Shown here: piece by piece, positions 9,218 through 17,827 of the stretch
Layout of the letters: every line of letters begins with the position of its first letter
How positions within the stretch are numbered: the first letter of the stretch is position 1
Assembly: GCA_936941155.1 (NCBI GenBank)
Contig: CAKZJE010000034.1
Coordinates: 1-64,000, forward strand
Source of the DNA: an uncultured Methylomonas sp.
Lineage (GTDB): Bacteria; Pseudomonadota; Gammaproteobacteria; Methylococcales; Methylomonadaceae
Length of the DNA: 64,000 nt
Reading direction: 5' to 3'
Translations under genes and position numbers: made by a program
Notes under the pieces: model-generated
Seen by the model: only the letters and a program-made list of their open reading frames with translations
The model's database searches: none
What the model was told of the DNA's origin: nothing

Positions 9218-10026
9218 AACAAGTGGCATCACTGCAATATGGGGTTATTTTTAAAAAGGCTTTTTCGCAACCGGATATATTCACTGCTTTTGTTAAAGCA
9301 GTATTAGGAATTCAATTTTCCTGCGATAAAGTTGAAACTGAGAAATCGTTTAGACCTGCAATCGGTAATGTGGATTCACGTTTTGATTTATTTGCCCAAG
9401 ATGAAAAAAATCGCGTGATTGTGGATATTCAACATCGAAAAAAGGACAGTCATTACGACCGATTTCTGCATTATCACTGTGCTGCCATTTTAGAGCAAAT
9501 GCCGCGCGGTGAACAAAGTTATCGCCCACCGTTAGCTGTTTATACCATTGTGGTTTTAACTTCACTGGATAAATATGAAAAAGATGTTTTAACGATTGAT
9601 TTTGACCCAAAAGATTTACAGGGTAAGGGGATTGGTGAAATTCCGCATAAGCTGATTTATTTGTGTCCGCAATGTGTTAATGAAAATACACCTATTGCTT
9701 ATCGAGAATGGATGACGGCTATTGCCGATACGTTGGATACAACAGTTGATGAAAGTCATTATCACAATGCGATGATTCAAAAAGTATTTGAGATGATTGA
9801 GGAAAGTGGTCTTACACCGAGAGACCGCGCTAATATGATTGATGAATATGAAGACCGGTTGTTTGTTGAAACGGAGCGTAAAGATGCTGCATTAAAAGCT
9901 GAGTTAAACTCAAAAAAAGAAGTTGCAAAAGAGATGTTATTAGATAACGAGCCAATTGAGAAAATTGTGCGTTATACGCAATTGTCCGTTGAACAAATTG
10001 AAAACTTAAAAAACGAGGAGAAATGA
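9214..10026 (+). CDS. Rpn-family PD-(D/E)XK nuclease, tandem copy 3
   Basis: 270 residues, close to copy 1 over the first approximately 225 residues, with a different C-terminal tail (VAKEMLLDNEPIEKIVRYTQLS, then VEQIENLKNEEK). Tail exchange between paralogues is common in this family. The end overlaps the first ATG of the LamG gene (AATGA), though the next ATG six bases on is the better LamG start. The GAGGAG ribosome site at 10015-10020 serves the LamG gene. Confidence 0.88.
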   Translation: MKQVASLQYGVIFKKAFSQPDIFTAFVKAVLGIQFSCDKVETEKSFRPAIGNVDSRFDLFAQDEKNRVIVDIQHRKKDSHYDRFLHYHCAAILEQMPRGEQSYRPPLAVYTIVVLTSLDKYEKDVLTIDFDPKDLQGKGIGEIPHKLIYLCPQCVNENTPIAYREWMTAIADTLDTTVDESHYHNAMIQKVFEMIEESGLTPRDRANMIDEYEDRLFVETERKDAALKAELNSKKEVAKEMLLDNEPIEKIVRYTQLSVEQIENLKNEEK

Positions 10027-10028
10027 AA

Positions 10029-11711
10029 ATGAATAGATTTTTGAAATTCAGACCTTCCAGGTTTTTAAAACCTGGAAGGTCTTTGTTGCTGCTTTTGCTC
10101 TTGTGTTTTCATGCCCCTGCGTTTGCGGATTTAAACACAGGTTTGGTGGCGTATTGGAGTTTTGATGATTGCACCGCGAATGATAAAAGTGGAAAAGGAA
10201 ATAACGGCACAAAATACGGAACGCAATGTGTACAAGGTCAAATAGGAAAAGCATTACAATTTGATGGTGCAAGCTATATTACCGTACCAAGTTCAACATC
10301 ATTAAATCCTGTCAACCAATTAACAATATCATTGTGGGTTCGAGCCGATGTACTTAGTAATGCGGCTATAATTGGTAAAGGACTTACACATTGGGATGGC
10401 TGTGGTGCTGATAGAGAATATGGTATTTGGTTAGGTCAAGATATTTCACATCCAGATTTTTTCCATGTTACATCATCTGGAGATAACAATTGTCAACAAT
10501 GGCTTAATAGCAACTCACCAATTACTATTGGTAAATGGCTTCATATTGTCAACGTAATAGATAGAGTCAATCATCTAACAAAATTTTACATTGATGGTCA
10601 ATTGAAGACGCAACAACCAGATAGTTATAATTCGTTTAATAACAGTAATTTTGATTTGCTTATTGGACGCATGGATGCACAACCTAACGAGCCATATTAC
10701 GCTCCTCCACTTAAAGGTGCGATTGATGAAGTCCGCATCTACAATCGCGCCCTCACTGCCACCGAAGTGGGCGCACTTTATCAACAAGGCACAAAACCCA
10801 TTAAAAACGGTGTTTCCAGCAACACCAATATCTGCGCAACTAATCTTAACTGGTGCGCTAGTCCCATCTTTAATGTGCTTGGCATGGTGAGTACCAGCGA
10901 CATTCCCATCAATCTCATCAACACCAGCTATATTGTCGATGGTTTGACAAGAACTCTTAGCAACGGTACAGCGACAATCACAGCAAATTTATACAATCGC
11001 GGTTATGCCGATGCCATGTTAGATGTTTACGATAAACAAGGATATTGGACTGGCTTTATCGTCGTTAAAGGCAATCGCCCAGAAACCACTGTTGGAGGCG
11101 ATATGTGGGATAAATGGATAACAACTTATGATTCTTATGGTGATGCCTATTCTGTGTTTGACCCAAGAGATGCCGCAGGTGTTGAAAAAACAGTTGTCAA
11201 TTTTGCTATCCCGCGTGGTGGTTATGCGGTCATATCAAAAAATAGTACAACGGCTATTGCGAACACAGTGCTTAATAATTCATTGGATATTCTTGGCGAA
11301 AAGGATTGGTTAAACAACGAAAAAGGCAGCGTTAAAGTAAAGCTCATTAAAATATTTGCCGAAGAGGTAGCAAAAAGTAGTCTTAACGGACTGAATAACC
11401 AATTAAAAGATGCAATAAGCAAAAATAATTCTGTTGAGGCAAGTAGTATTACAACAGAAATGCTCAAAGAATTATCCATGATTTCTTTTAAAGTGTTTGT
11501 TACTGATGGTGATAAATTAATTAAAGTGTTTGGAAAAGATGTCTTAGCAAAAAAAGCAGCAAAGCGTTTTGCTAAAAAAGCGGCAAAGTATTTTTCAGCA
11601 GTAGGAGAACTGATAGGCGGTGCTGAAACATTTGCAACCGGTTTGAGTATTACTGGGCAATGGATTGATATAGCAAAAGCCAATGACGGTAGAGCTGTTT
11701 ATTTTAAATAA
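10029..11711 (+). CDS. Secreted LamG/concanavalin-like domain protein
   Basis: About 560 residues. The signal peptide contains the in-frame family A palindrome (RPSRFLKPGRS), then a Leu-rich core and cleavage near APAFA-DLN. A LamG-like jelly roll (LamGL type) follows at about residues 40-250: GLVAYWSFDDC, GKALQFDGASYITV, LTISLWVRA, and GAIDEVRIYNRALTATEV. The remaining approximately 300 residues are not recognised; they include an Ala/Lys-rich region (KDVLAKKAAKRFAKKAAKYF) near the end. LamG domains usually bind sugars or surfaces. I chose 10029, not 10023, because GAGGAG lies 8 bases from it and the paralogous mini-ORFs start in the same way. Confidence 0.85.
   Translation: MNRFLKFRPSRFLKPGRSLLLLLLLCFHAPAFADLNTGLVAYWSFDDCTANDKSGKGNNGTKYGTQCVQGQIGKALQFDGASYITVPSSTSLNPVNQLTISLWVRADVLSNAAIIGKGLTHWDGCGADREYGIWLGQDISHPDFFHVTSSGDNNCQQWLNSNSPITIGKWLHIVNVIDRVNHLTKFYIDGQLKTQQPDSYNSFNNSNFDLLIGRMDAQPNEPYYAPPLKGAIDEVRIYNRALTATEVGALYQQGTKPIKNGVSSNTNICATNLNWCASPIFNVLGMVSTSDIPINLINTSYIVDGLTRTLSNGTATITANLYNRGYADAMLDVYDKQGYWTGFIVVKGNRPETTVGGDMWDKWITTYDSYGDAYSVFDPRDAAGVEKTVVNFAIPRGGYAVISKNSTTAIANTVLNNSLDILGEKDWLNNEKGSVKVKLIKIFAEEVAKSSLNGLNNQLKDAISKNNSVEASSITTEMLKELSMISFKVFVTDGDKLIKVFGKDVLAKKAAKRFAKKAAKYFSAVGELIGGAETFATGLSITGQWIDIAKANDGRAVYFK
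10050..10082. repeat. Family A palindrome, copy 4 (inside the LamG signal peptide)
   Basis: Identical 33-bp unit translated within the LamG protein's signal peptide. Confidence 0.9.
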
Positions 11712-11723
11712 CCATAGCTTTTT

Positions 11724-11756
11724 ATGACTGCCAGTCCTTCAAAGGACTGGCAGTCA
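11724..11756 (+). terminator. Long perfect hairpin after the LamG gene
   Basis: ATGACTGCCAGTCCTT and its reverse complement are separated by only three bases (about 15 bp of stem). It lies directly after the LamG stop and before a conventional terminator. It may be a processing or stability element. Confidence 0.6.
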
Positions 11757-11765
11757 TGCTTTTCA

Positions 11766-11801
11766 AAGCCGCCCTTTTGGAAACTTAAGGGCGGTTTTTT
11801 T
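11766..11801 (+). terminator. Rho-independent terminator after the LamG gene
   Basis: Stem AAGCCGCCCTT / AAGGGCGGTTT followed by a T-run. Confidence 0.9.
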
Positions 11802-11821
11802 GTGCCTGTTTTCAGCTGAAA

Positions 11822-11849
11822 TTTTCAAGACGACTGGTCGTCTTGAAAA
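11822..11849. repeat. Family B palindrome, copy 2
   Basis: TTTTCAAGACGAC-TG-GTCGTCTTGAAAA, intergenic. Confidence 0.85.
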
Positions 11850-11926
11850 ATGTGTAACTGGTTACAAAAAATAGCTGGCGGTTGCGGATTAAAACGGTGG
11901 GCAAAACAGCGTGCCCACTCTACACA

Positions 11927-13297
11927 TCACAAAAAAACAATCTCCACCCGCAAACCACCTTTTTCACTCAAGCGCGTTAAATAAATCTGCGCATGATGCA
12001 AATCCGCAATCTCTTTAATAATCGCCAAGCCCAAACCACAACCATTGCCCGGACTATTCGCCGGACGATAAAACCGCTCAAACACTTTATTAATTTCTTC
12101 TTCCGCAATCCCGATGCCGTCATCTTCCACAATCAACGCTTTGTGCGGCTGCTCGGTCACTTTCACCCAAATATTGCCGCGCTCGTAACCATACGCAATC
12201 GCGTTATCCAATAAATTCGCCAACAACTCTTTGAGCAAAATTTCATCACCTTGCAAAAATACTTGTTCGTTTTCTGTCTCAAAACTCACGGTCATTTTGC
12301 GTTGCAAGGCTTTAGAAATCCAATCCATACACACTTCTTTGGCTAAATCTGACAAATTAACCGTTTGTAATTTGTGCATTCCCTCAACAGGTTCAGCTTT
12401 TGCCAGCAACAATAATTGCGTAATCAAATGCGAAGCGCGGTCGGCACTGCTTTGAATTTGCAACAACGCCGGACGCATCGCGTTTAAATCATCCTCACGC
12501 AACGCCCGTTCCGCCTGCAATTTTAAACCTGCTAACGGCGTGCGCAGTTGATGTGCAGCGTTAGCAATAAAGCGTTGTTGCGCCTCAATCGCGGTGGTTA
12601 AACGCGCGAGTAAATCATTAATCGTATCGGTTAATGTTCTCACTTCATGAAAAATATAGGTTTCTGCAATCGGGCTTAAATCACGCGGTGAACGGTGCGC
12701 TATTTCATACGCCAATTTATGCAAGGGTTTTAAGCCACGTTTTACGCCTGTGACTAAATAAAATCCGGTGAACAACATCAAAATACTTTGCGGCACTAAA
12801 TCCGCCAACAAAATATCACGCATCATAATGCGGCGTTTATTTAAGGTTTCTGCCACATGCACAAACACTTTTTGATTCATATCTTGACGATGAACCTGCA
12901 TCGACACCACTCGCACGGATTCACCGTAAATTTTGTCATTAAAAAAAATCGGCTGCGACCAATCTGCTTTCGGGTCAAACGATTCGGGCACAAATTTATC
13001 GCCGGCAATCATGCCTTGTTCGGTGGAAATAATTTTAAAATAGGTTTTATCGGAATCATCCCATTTAAAAATTTCCAACGCGCTGGCGGGTAATTCGACT
13101 GAGACTTTATTATTTTTCACTTTAATTTCTTGCATTAAAGAATCGGCAGAATCGAGCAGCCAGCGGTCATAAGCCGTATCGACATAATGCAAGGTAATGA
13201 AATACGACAACACGGCTTCCACCGTCATAAAAAAAATCAATGGAATAATCAGCCGCAGAATAAAACCGGATTTTAAGCTATTGTTTTTAATCGGCAT
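11927..13297 (-). CDS. Sensor histidine kinase (TctE/QseC type)
   Basis: 456 residues. TM1 is at about 11-37. A periplasmic domain of the two-component sensor N-terminal type spans about 38-160, and TM2 about 163-185. HAMP and HisKA follow, with the phospho-accepting histidine in AHQLRTPL (His249). HATPase has the N box (ELLANLLDNAIAYG) and G boxes (VEDDGIGIAEEE, GCGLGLAI). It phosphorylates the response regulator encoded just upstream, with which it overlaps by 11 bp. The signal sensed is not evident; the operon is divergent from a carbonic anhydrase/SulP operon, which is a plausible target. Confidence 0.93.
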   Translation of the reverse strand: MPIKNNSLKSGFILRLIIPLIFFMTVEAVLSYFITLHYVDTAYDRWLLDSADSLMQEIKVKNNKVSVELPASALEIFKWDDSDKTYFKIISTEQGMIAGDKFVPESFDPKADWSQPIFFNDKIYGESVRVVSMQVHRQDMNQKVFVHVAETLNKRRIMMRDILLADLVPQSILMLFTGFYLVTGVKRGLKPLHKLAYEIAHRSPRDLSPIAETYIFHEVRTLTDTINDLLARLTTAIEAQQRFIANAAHQLRTPLAGLKLQAERALREDDLNAMRPALLQIQSSADRASHLITQLLLLAKAEPVEGMHKLQTVNLSDLAKEVCMDWISKALQRKMTVSFETENEQVFLQGDEILLKELLANLLDNAIAYGYERGNIWVKVTEQPHKALIVEDDGIGIAEEEINKVFERFYRPANSPGNGCGLGLAIIKEIADLHHAQIYLTRLSEKGGLRVEIVFL

Positions 13298-13964
13298 TGG
13301 GAATCTCCAATAAATAACCTAAACCGCGTATCGTTAAGATATTGATTTGATAAGGTTCGATACGTTTTCGCACCCGATGAATGTAAACTTCAATCGCATT
13401 ATCGGCTAAGGCTTCACTATTATCGGCGGCTAGACGCTGCGCAATCCGGTCTTTGCTCACTACTTTTCCTGCCAATATCAGCATGATTTCTAACACGCCA
13501 TATTCGCGTGCGGATAGGCTAATTGGTACATCATCGCCTAAAACTTGATGATTTTCGGTATCTAACGTTAATCGTCCCACTGTAATGGTGTTGCTAAAGC
13601 CGCCATAACAACGCCGAATCAAGGCTTTTATCCGCGCTTCCAACTCGCGCAGCTCAAACGGTTTGGTTAAATAATCATCCGCGCCTTGTTCTATGCCATC
13701 TATCCGGTCATTAATACCATCTCGCGCCGTTAAAATTAAAATAGGAATTGGAATTTTACGACTGCGTAAACGGCGCAATAAAGTCAATCCATCCATATCC
13801 GGCAAGCCTAAATCAAGTAGCACTAAGTCAAAATTCTGCGCTTGCAGCAGTTGTTCCGCGTAGCTTCCGGTGGTCGCGCAAATCACCGTGTAGCCGCTTT
13901 TGTTTAAGGTGTACAGCAGCCCATCGGCTAAAACCGCATCATCTTCGACTAATAAAATATTCAT
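13287..13964 (-). CDS. OmpR-family response regulator
   Basis: 225 residues from the ATG at 13964 (MNILLVEDD); a longer TTG-started frame is less likely. The receiver domain (1-120) has the acidic pair ED, phospho-accepting Asp in LVLLDLGLPDMDG, and Lys in YLTKPF. The C-terminal winged helix has REYGVLEIML, VYIHRVRKRIEPYQI and IRGLGYLLE. It is closest in style to the QseB/TctD/PmrA group. It is the first gene of the two-gene operon and lies only 90 bp from the divergent carbonic anhydrase gene. Confidence 0.93.
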   Translation of the reverse strand: MNILLVEDDAVLADGLLYTLNKSGYTVICATTGSYAEQLLQAQNFDLVLLDLGLPDMDGLTLLRRLRSRKIPIPILILTARDGINDRIDGIEQGADDYLTKPFELRELEARIKALIRRCYGGFSNTITVGRLTLDTENHQVLGDDVPISLSAREYGVLEIMLILAGKVVSKDRIAQRLAADNSEALADNAIEVYIHRVRKRIEPYQINILTIRGLGYLLEIPNAD

Positions 13965-14054
13965 AGCAGTTGTGTTGTTTGAAAGGTTATTGAAAGATTT
14001 TGTTTCTACAATCAATCCATCATCATTTTTGATAAGTTGCTTTAAGGAAAAGCC

Positions 14055-14693
14055 ATGAAAACAATTGATAGTTTATTAGCTGAAAACCAAATTTGGGCAA
14101 CAGAAAAAGTTGCGTCCGATCCTGATTATTTTAAACGCCTTTCTCAAGACCAAAAACCGGACATTTTGTGGATAGGTTGCTCTGATAGTCGCGTGCCAGC
14201 CGAGGTGATTGTCAATGCTGAACCGGGCGAAATTTTTGTACATCGCAATATCGCGAATCAGGTTATCAGCACCGATTTTAACGGCTTAAGTGTGTTGCAA
14301 TACGCGGTGAAAGTGTTGAAAGTCAGTCATATTATTGTCTGCGGACATTATAACTGCGGCGGGGTGAAAGCGGCGTTGAATAAACAAAGTGGCGATTTGC
14401 TCATCACCAATAAATGGTTAATGCACATTAAAGATGTGTATCGGTTGCACAAAAAAGAAATTGAAGCCTTGCCTACGCAGATGGAAAGAGTTGACCGCTT
14501 GGTGGAACTGAATGTGATTGAACAAGTGACACGCTTGGCACAAACTTCAATTATTCAACACGCCTGGCAACAGGAAAAACTACCGACGATTCACGGTTGT
14601 GTTTATAGTTTAAACGATGGTCTTATCAAAAAACTGGTTTCAATGGATGACACAACTCCGATTGATTCCATTTATGAATACGATTTTAGCTAA
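14055..14693 (+). CDS. can: Beta-carbonic anhydrase
   Basis: 212 residues. It interconverts CO2 and bicarbonate. Zinc ligands are visible: Cys42 in GCSDSR (with the Asp44-Arg46 dyad), His98 and Cys101 in CGHYNCGG. Full-length enzyme of the Can/clade B type. It is followed at a 54-bp gap by a SulP transporter and then a small membrane protein gene, so the three probably form an inorganic-carbon handling operon that would serve the RuBisCO encoded at 47.6 kb. Confidence 0.96.
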   Translation: MKTIDSLLAENQIWATEKVASDPDYFKRLSQDQKPDILWIGCSDSRVPAEVIVNAEPGEIFVHRNIANQVISTDFNGLSVLQYAVKVLKVSHIIVCGHYNCGGVKAALNKQSGDLLITNKWLMHIKDVYRLHKKEIEALPTQMERVDRLVELNVIEQVTRLAQTSIIQHAWQQEKLPTIHGCVYSLNDGLIKKLVSMDDTTPIDSIYEYDFS

Positions 14694-14747
14694 ATGCCAG
14701 CTACAATTGCCAGTTAGTTCTTTTTCTAACGCAAATGAGAGTTTAGT

Positions 14748-16316
14748 ATGATTCACAAACATTTAGCTTATTATGGGCAACATTTAAAACAAGATGTTGC
14801 AGCCGGATTGGTGGTTTTTCTAGTCGCTTTACCGCTGTGTTTAGGTATTGCTCTAGCCTCCGGTGCGCCGATGTTTTCAGGCTTGATTGCAGGATTAGTC
14901 GGTGGCTTGATTGTGGCATGGTTAAGCGGTTCGCAGCTTAGTGTCTCAGGGCCTGCGGCAGGTTTAACCGTGATTGTATTTAATGCAATTGAACAACTCG
15001 GCAGTTATCAGGGTTTTTTAGTTAGCTTGGTGTTAGCTGGTTTTTTGCAACTTTTGCTCGGTTATTTAAGAGCTGGAGTTATCGGCGCGTTTTTTCCATC
15101 TTCAGTGATTAAAGGGATGTTGGCAGCGATTGGTTTGATATTGATTATTAAACAAATGCCACACGCTGTCGGTTATCACGAAGGTTTTGAAGGCGATGAA
15201 AGTTATATGCAGGAAACGGCGGCTTCCAGTTTTAACGAGCTGCTGCATTTATTTACGCACATTACCCCAGGTGCGGCGGTGATTACTGCTGTTTCATTGT
15301 TGATTTTGATAATTTGGGAAAGTGCTTGGTTGAAAAAGTTTTCGTGGGCGCGTTTAGTGCCAGGTGCGTTAGTCGCTGTGGTGTGGGGCGTAGTTTATAA
15401 CCTATTGGCAACGGATTTTTTACCAAACTGGTCTGTGCATGACGATCATTTAGTCAGATTTCCTGTTACAACCACCCCACAAGAATTATTTGCCCAACTC
15501 ACTTTTCCTGATTTTAACTTTTTAGCTGATGCCAAGGTTTACAGCATTGCTTTTACGCTAGCAATTATCGCCAGTTTAGAAACCTTGTTAAGTTTAGAAG
15601 CAGTTGATAAGTTAGATCCGCTAAAACGCACCGCGCCAACGAATCGCGAATTAAAAGCGCAAGGCATGGGTAATATTATCAGCGGTTTATTAGGCGGAGT
15701 TCCTATTACAGCCGTCATTGTGCGTAGTTCTGCTAATATTAATGCAGGCGGACAAACACGGGTTTCCTGTTTTGTGCATGGTTTGTTTTTGCTGTTAAGT
15801 ATCGTGTTTTTTGCCAATATTTTGAATTTAATTCCGCTTGCGTGTTTGGCGGCCATTTTGTTACAAACCGGTTATAAACTAGCCAAACCTAAAATGTTTA
15901 TTGAGTTTTATAAACAAGGTTTAAATCAATTTATTCCGTTTGCGGCAACGATTGTGGCAATTTTAATCACTGACTTATTGAAAGGAATTGTTATCGGCAT
16001 TGCGATTGGCTTATATTTTGTGATTCGTGCAAATTATCACGCTTCAATTACCTTGAGCAAAGAAGGCAATCATTACACGCTGTTGATGAACAAAGATGTT
16101 TCTTTTTTAAACAAAGCTTTATTGCGTAAATTGTTGAATCAAATTGAAGAAAATTGCAGTGTGACGATTGATGCAACCAGAGCTGCGTTTATAGATCACG
16201 ATATTTTAGAAACGATAGATGACTTTTTGCAAACTGCACCGGATGATAATATTCGAGTAGATGTTATTGATGTAAAAGGAAAACATTCTGTCAAAAGCAT
16301 TTGGGCACAGGTTTAA
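14748..16316 (+). CDS. SulP-family (SLC26-like) anion transporter, probable bicarbonate uptake
   Basis: 522 residues. The transport domain has the family signature DVAAGLVVFLVALPLCLGIALASGAP-type start, with the conserved SGPAAGLT loop and about 12-14 membrane segments. The last approximately 80 residues form a short STAS-like domain (VTIDATRAAFIDHDILETIDDF). SulP proteins move sulfate, bicarbonate or other anions. The neighbouring carbonic anhydrase favours bicarbonate, as in BicA-like systems; this is context inference. Sulfate remains possible. Confidence 0.9.
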   Translation: MIHKHLAYYGQHLKQDVAAGLVVFLVALPLCLGIALASGAPMFSGLIAGLVGGLIVAWLSGSQLSVSGPAAGLTVIVFNAIEQLGSYQGFLVSLVLAGFLQLLLGYLRAGVIGAFFPSSVIKGMLAAIGLILIIKQMPHAVGYHEGFEGDESYMQETAASSFNELLHLFTHITPGAAVITAVSLLILIIWESAWLKKFSWARLVPGALVAVVWGVVYNLLATDFLPNWSVHDDHLVRFPVTTTPQELFAQLTFPDFNFLADAKVYSIAFTLAIIASLETLLSLEAVDKLDPLKRTAPTNRELKAQGMGNIISGLLGGVPITAVIVRSSANINAGGQTRVSCFVHGLFLLLSIVFFANILNLIPLACLAAILLQTGYKLAKPKMFIEFYKQGLNQFIPFAATIVAILITDLLKGIVIGIAIGLYFVIRANYHASITLSKEGNHYTLLMNKDVSFLNKALLRKLLNQIEENCSVTIDATRAAFIDHDILETIDDFLQTAPDDNIRVDVIDVKGKHSVKSIWAQV

Positions 16317-16376
16317 CTACGGCTAAAGCTGTAGTCAGAAACATAACCACTCTTGTTATGACTCTGGAGAAAAAAA

Positions 16377-16772
16377 ATGATTTTAAATATTCATCAAAAA
16401 ATCAGCCTTGCTATGGCGACAACGATTTTGATGATTTCAATGTATGACGCAGTGTTTCACTTGTTGCTATGGCTGCTGCATATTGTATTTGAAAGTGCTG
16501 AGTTTGTTCTTGATCATCTGATTGATTATGTTTTTGAGATAGGCAATCGTGAAACTGAAATTGTAGTTTTTTATATCATGATTGCAGTTATTGGCGGTGG
16601 TTGTTATCGTTTCTATCGCTCGTTACCGCGCTGGTACGAAAACTTTAAACACTTCTTGTCTGAACAAAAAACAGAAACTTTAACTCAATGGCGGAGTCTT
16701 TCCGTGCAAGGGAAAGTGGTATGGTGGAGTTTTTTTATGGCGGCAATCAATTGCTGGCTGTTTTTAACTTAA
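16377..16772 (+). CDS. Small membrane protein of the carbonic anhydrase operon
   Basis: 131 residues, no family recognised. Hydrophobic segments are at about 10-36, 60-80 and 110-130, separated by an acidic patch (ESAEFVLDHLIDYVFEIGNRETE) and a basic patch (YRSLPRWYENFKHF). Same strand, 60 bp after the SulP gene, followed by a terminator. A possible accessory subunit of the transporter, by position only. Confidence 0.75.
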   Translation: MILNIHQKISLAMATTILMISMYDAVFHLLLWLLHIVFESAEFVLDHLIDYVFEIGNRETEIVVFYIMIAVIGGGCYRFYRSLPRWYENFKHFLSEQKTETLTQWRSLSVQGKVVWWSFFMAAINCWLFLT

Positions 16773-16788
16773 CGCATAAAAACAAAAA

Positions 16789-16816
16789 AGGTGGGCAAAA
16801 TAGTTTGCCCACCTTA
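16789..16816. terminator. Bidirectional terminator
   Basis: AAGGTGGGCAAA / TTTGCCCACCTT with A and T tracts, between the convergent membrane protein gene and PEP-CTERM gene 1. The same hairpin is duplicated after PEP-CTERM gene 2. Confidence 0.9.
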
Positions 16817-16853
16817 TAAAAAATCAATCAATAAAATCTAACTTAAAGATCTA

Positions 16854-17507
16854 TTACACTGTATTTTTTTTACGTTTAGCAGCTATTAACCCTGCTAATC
16901 CTGAACCAAACAACCACATTGCTGCGGGAATTGGAGTCTCTGTAGGCGCACCAACAGTTGCTCCATAATAGTACTCATAATCAGGTAATGAAAAACTGAT
17001 GTCTGTATAAGAACCTACAAATTGAAGCAAGCCATTACCTTCTCTACCTAAAACTGTATTGCCTGTTTGAGTTAAACTACCGCCAGCCCAATGTCCAGTA
17101 CCTTGACTTAAAATACTAAACGCGGTTGTATTAAATACAAATCTAACAGGAACACCAGTTTGACCAACGCTGAAAAGATCCAATACTGGATTAGTTACAG
17201 GTTGAGAAAAATGGAAGTTTCCCCAACTATTGCCACCACCTACCATGACGACTGTGCCATTTGTGCCTGGAGTGTTAGTAACTGATGGTGCTGTGAATGA
17301 ACTTGGAACATCGTAAATGTAAGCACTGTGGTCAACCCAGCTGCTTTGACCTGTGTAAGTTACGTTGATTGTATTTGAGTTCTGAACAAAAGAGCCTGAA
17401 GTACCAGACCAGTTAGTCCAACTTGCAGTGGTGGAAGTCGCATGAGCAGAAATTGCAGCGGTTGCTAACAACATGCCTAATAAAACTTTTTTAATTGAAT
17501 TTTTCAT
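16854..17507 (-). CDS. PEP-CTERM-type secreted protein 1
   Basis: 217 residues. Signal peptide MKNSIKKVLLGMLLATAAISAHA. The C-terminal sorting tail is PIPAAMWLFGSGLAGLIAAKRKK: a Pro-containing motif, a hydrophobic span and a basic end, which is the VPLPA-type PEP-CTERM variant recognised by exosortases. The core (about residues 24-185) is Ser/Thr/Asn-rich and not recognised. The signal peptide and tail are almost identical to PEP-CTERM gene 2, while the cores are unrelated by eye. A c-di-GMP-I-like riboswitch lies upstream. Probably an exopolysaccharide-associated surface protein. Confidence 0.88.
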   Translation of the reverse strand: MKNSIKKVLLGMLLATAAISAHATSTTASWTNWSGTSGSFVQNSNTINVTYTGQSSWVDHSAYIYDVPSSFTAPSVTNTPGTNGTVVMVGGGNSWGNFHFSQPVTNPVLDLFSVGQTGVPVRFVFNTTAFSILSQGTGHWAGGSLTQTGNTVLGREGNGLLQFVGSYTDISFSLPDYEYYYGATVGAPTETPIPAAMWLFGSGLAGLIAAKRKKNTV

Positions 17508-17546
17508 GATTTTTCTCGCAAATTAAATAATTGAAATAATTTGCAA

Positions 17547-17615
17547 CTCAGCCAACTTTTATTGTGTAAAAGTTCTGTAGCTTTCCGTCCCTATTTCACA
17601 ATAGGTTTGGCTATC
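17547..17615 (-). promoter_or_regulatory. Cyclic-di-GMP-I (GEMM)-like riboswitch, copy 1
   Basis: On the minus strand: AGCC-AAACC, helix CCTATT-GTGA-AATAGG with a GNRA-type tetraloop, then GGACGGAAAGCTACAG. A second helix follows (AACTTTTA / TAAAAGTT), closing with GGCT pairing to AGCC. This is the layout of GEMM-I aptamers (AAACC, GNRA-capped P2, GGGACGCAAAGC). Compared with copy 2, the P2 closing pair is U-A here and C-G there, a compensatory change. Confidence 0.65.
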
Positions 17616-17762
17616 ATCCTTAAGGTAAAATTTCTTCCCTAGCATTTAAAATAATCTTACTCTTAAATGCCGTCATCATCTTAAATGACTCTGTTAGTTT
17701 AACCTCAATAACAATCATTGAAAGCTAACACTATGTAAAAACTTTTTTTGTTTAAATATAAA

Positions 17763-17787
17763 GATGGGCAAAATTGTTTGCCCACCC
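17763..17787 (-). terminator. Terminator of PEP-CTERM gene 2
   Basis: GGTGGGCAAA / TTTGCCCAtc hairpin followed by a T-run on the minus strand. It is the duplicate of the hairpin at 16789-16816. Confidence 0.8.
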
Positions 17788-17827
17788 TATAAAAAAATCC
17801 ATCAATAAAATCTAACTTAAAGATTTA

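Noticed and set aside
13965-14015. TTG-initiated N-terminal extension of the response regulator
   Set aside because: The internal ATG at 13964 gives the standard MNILLVEDD start of this family.
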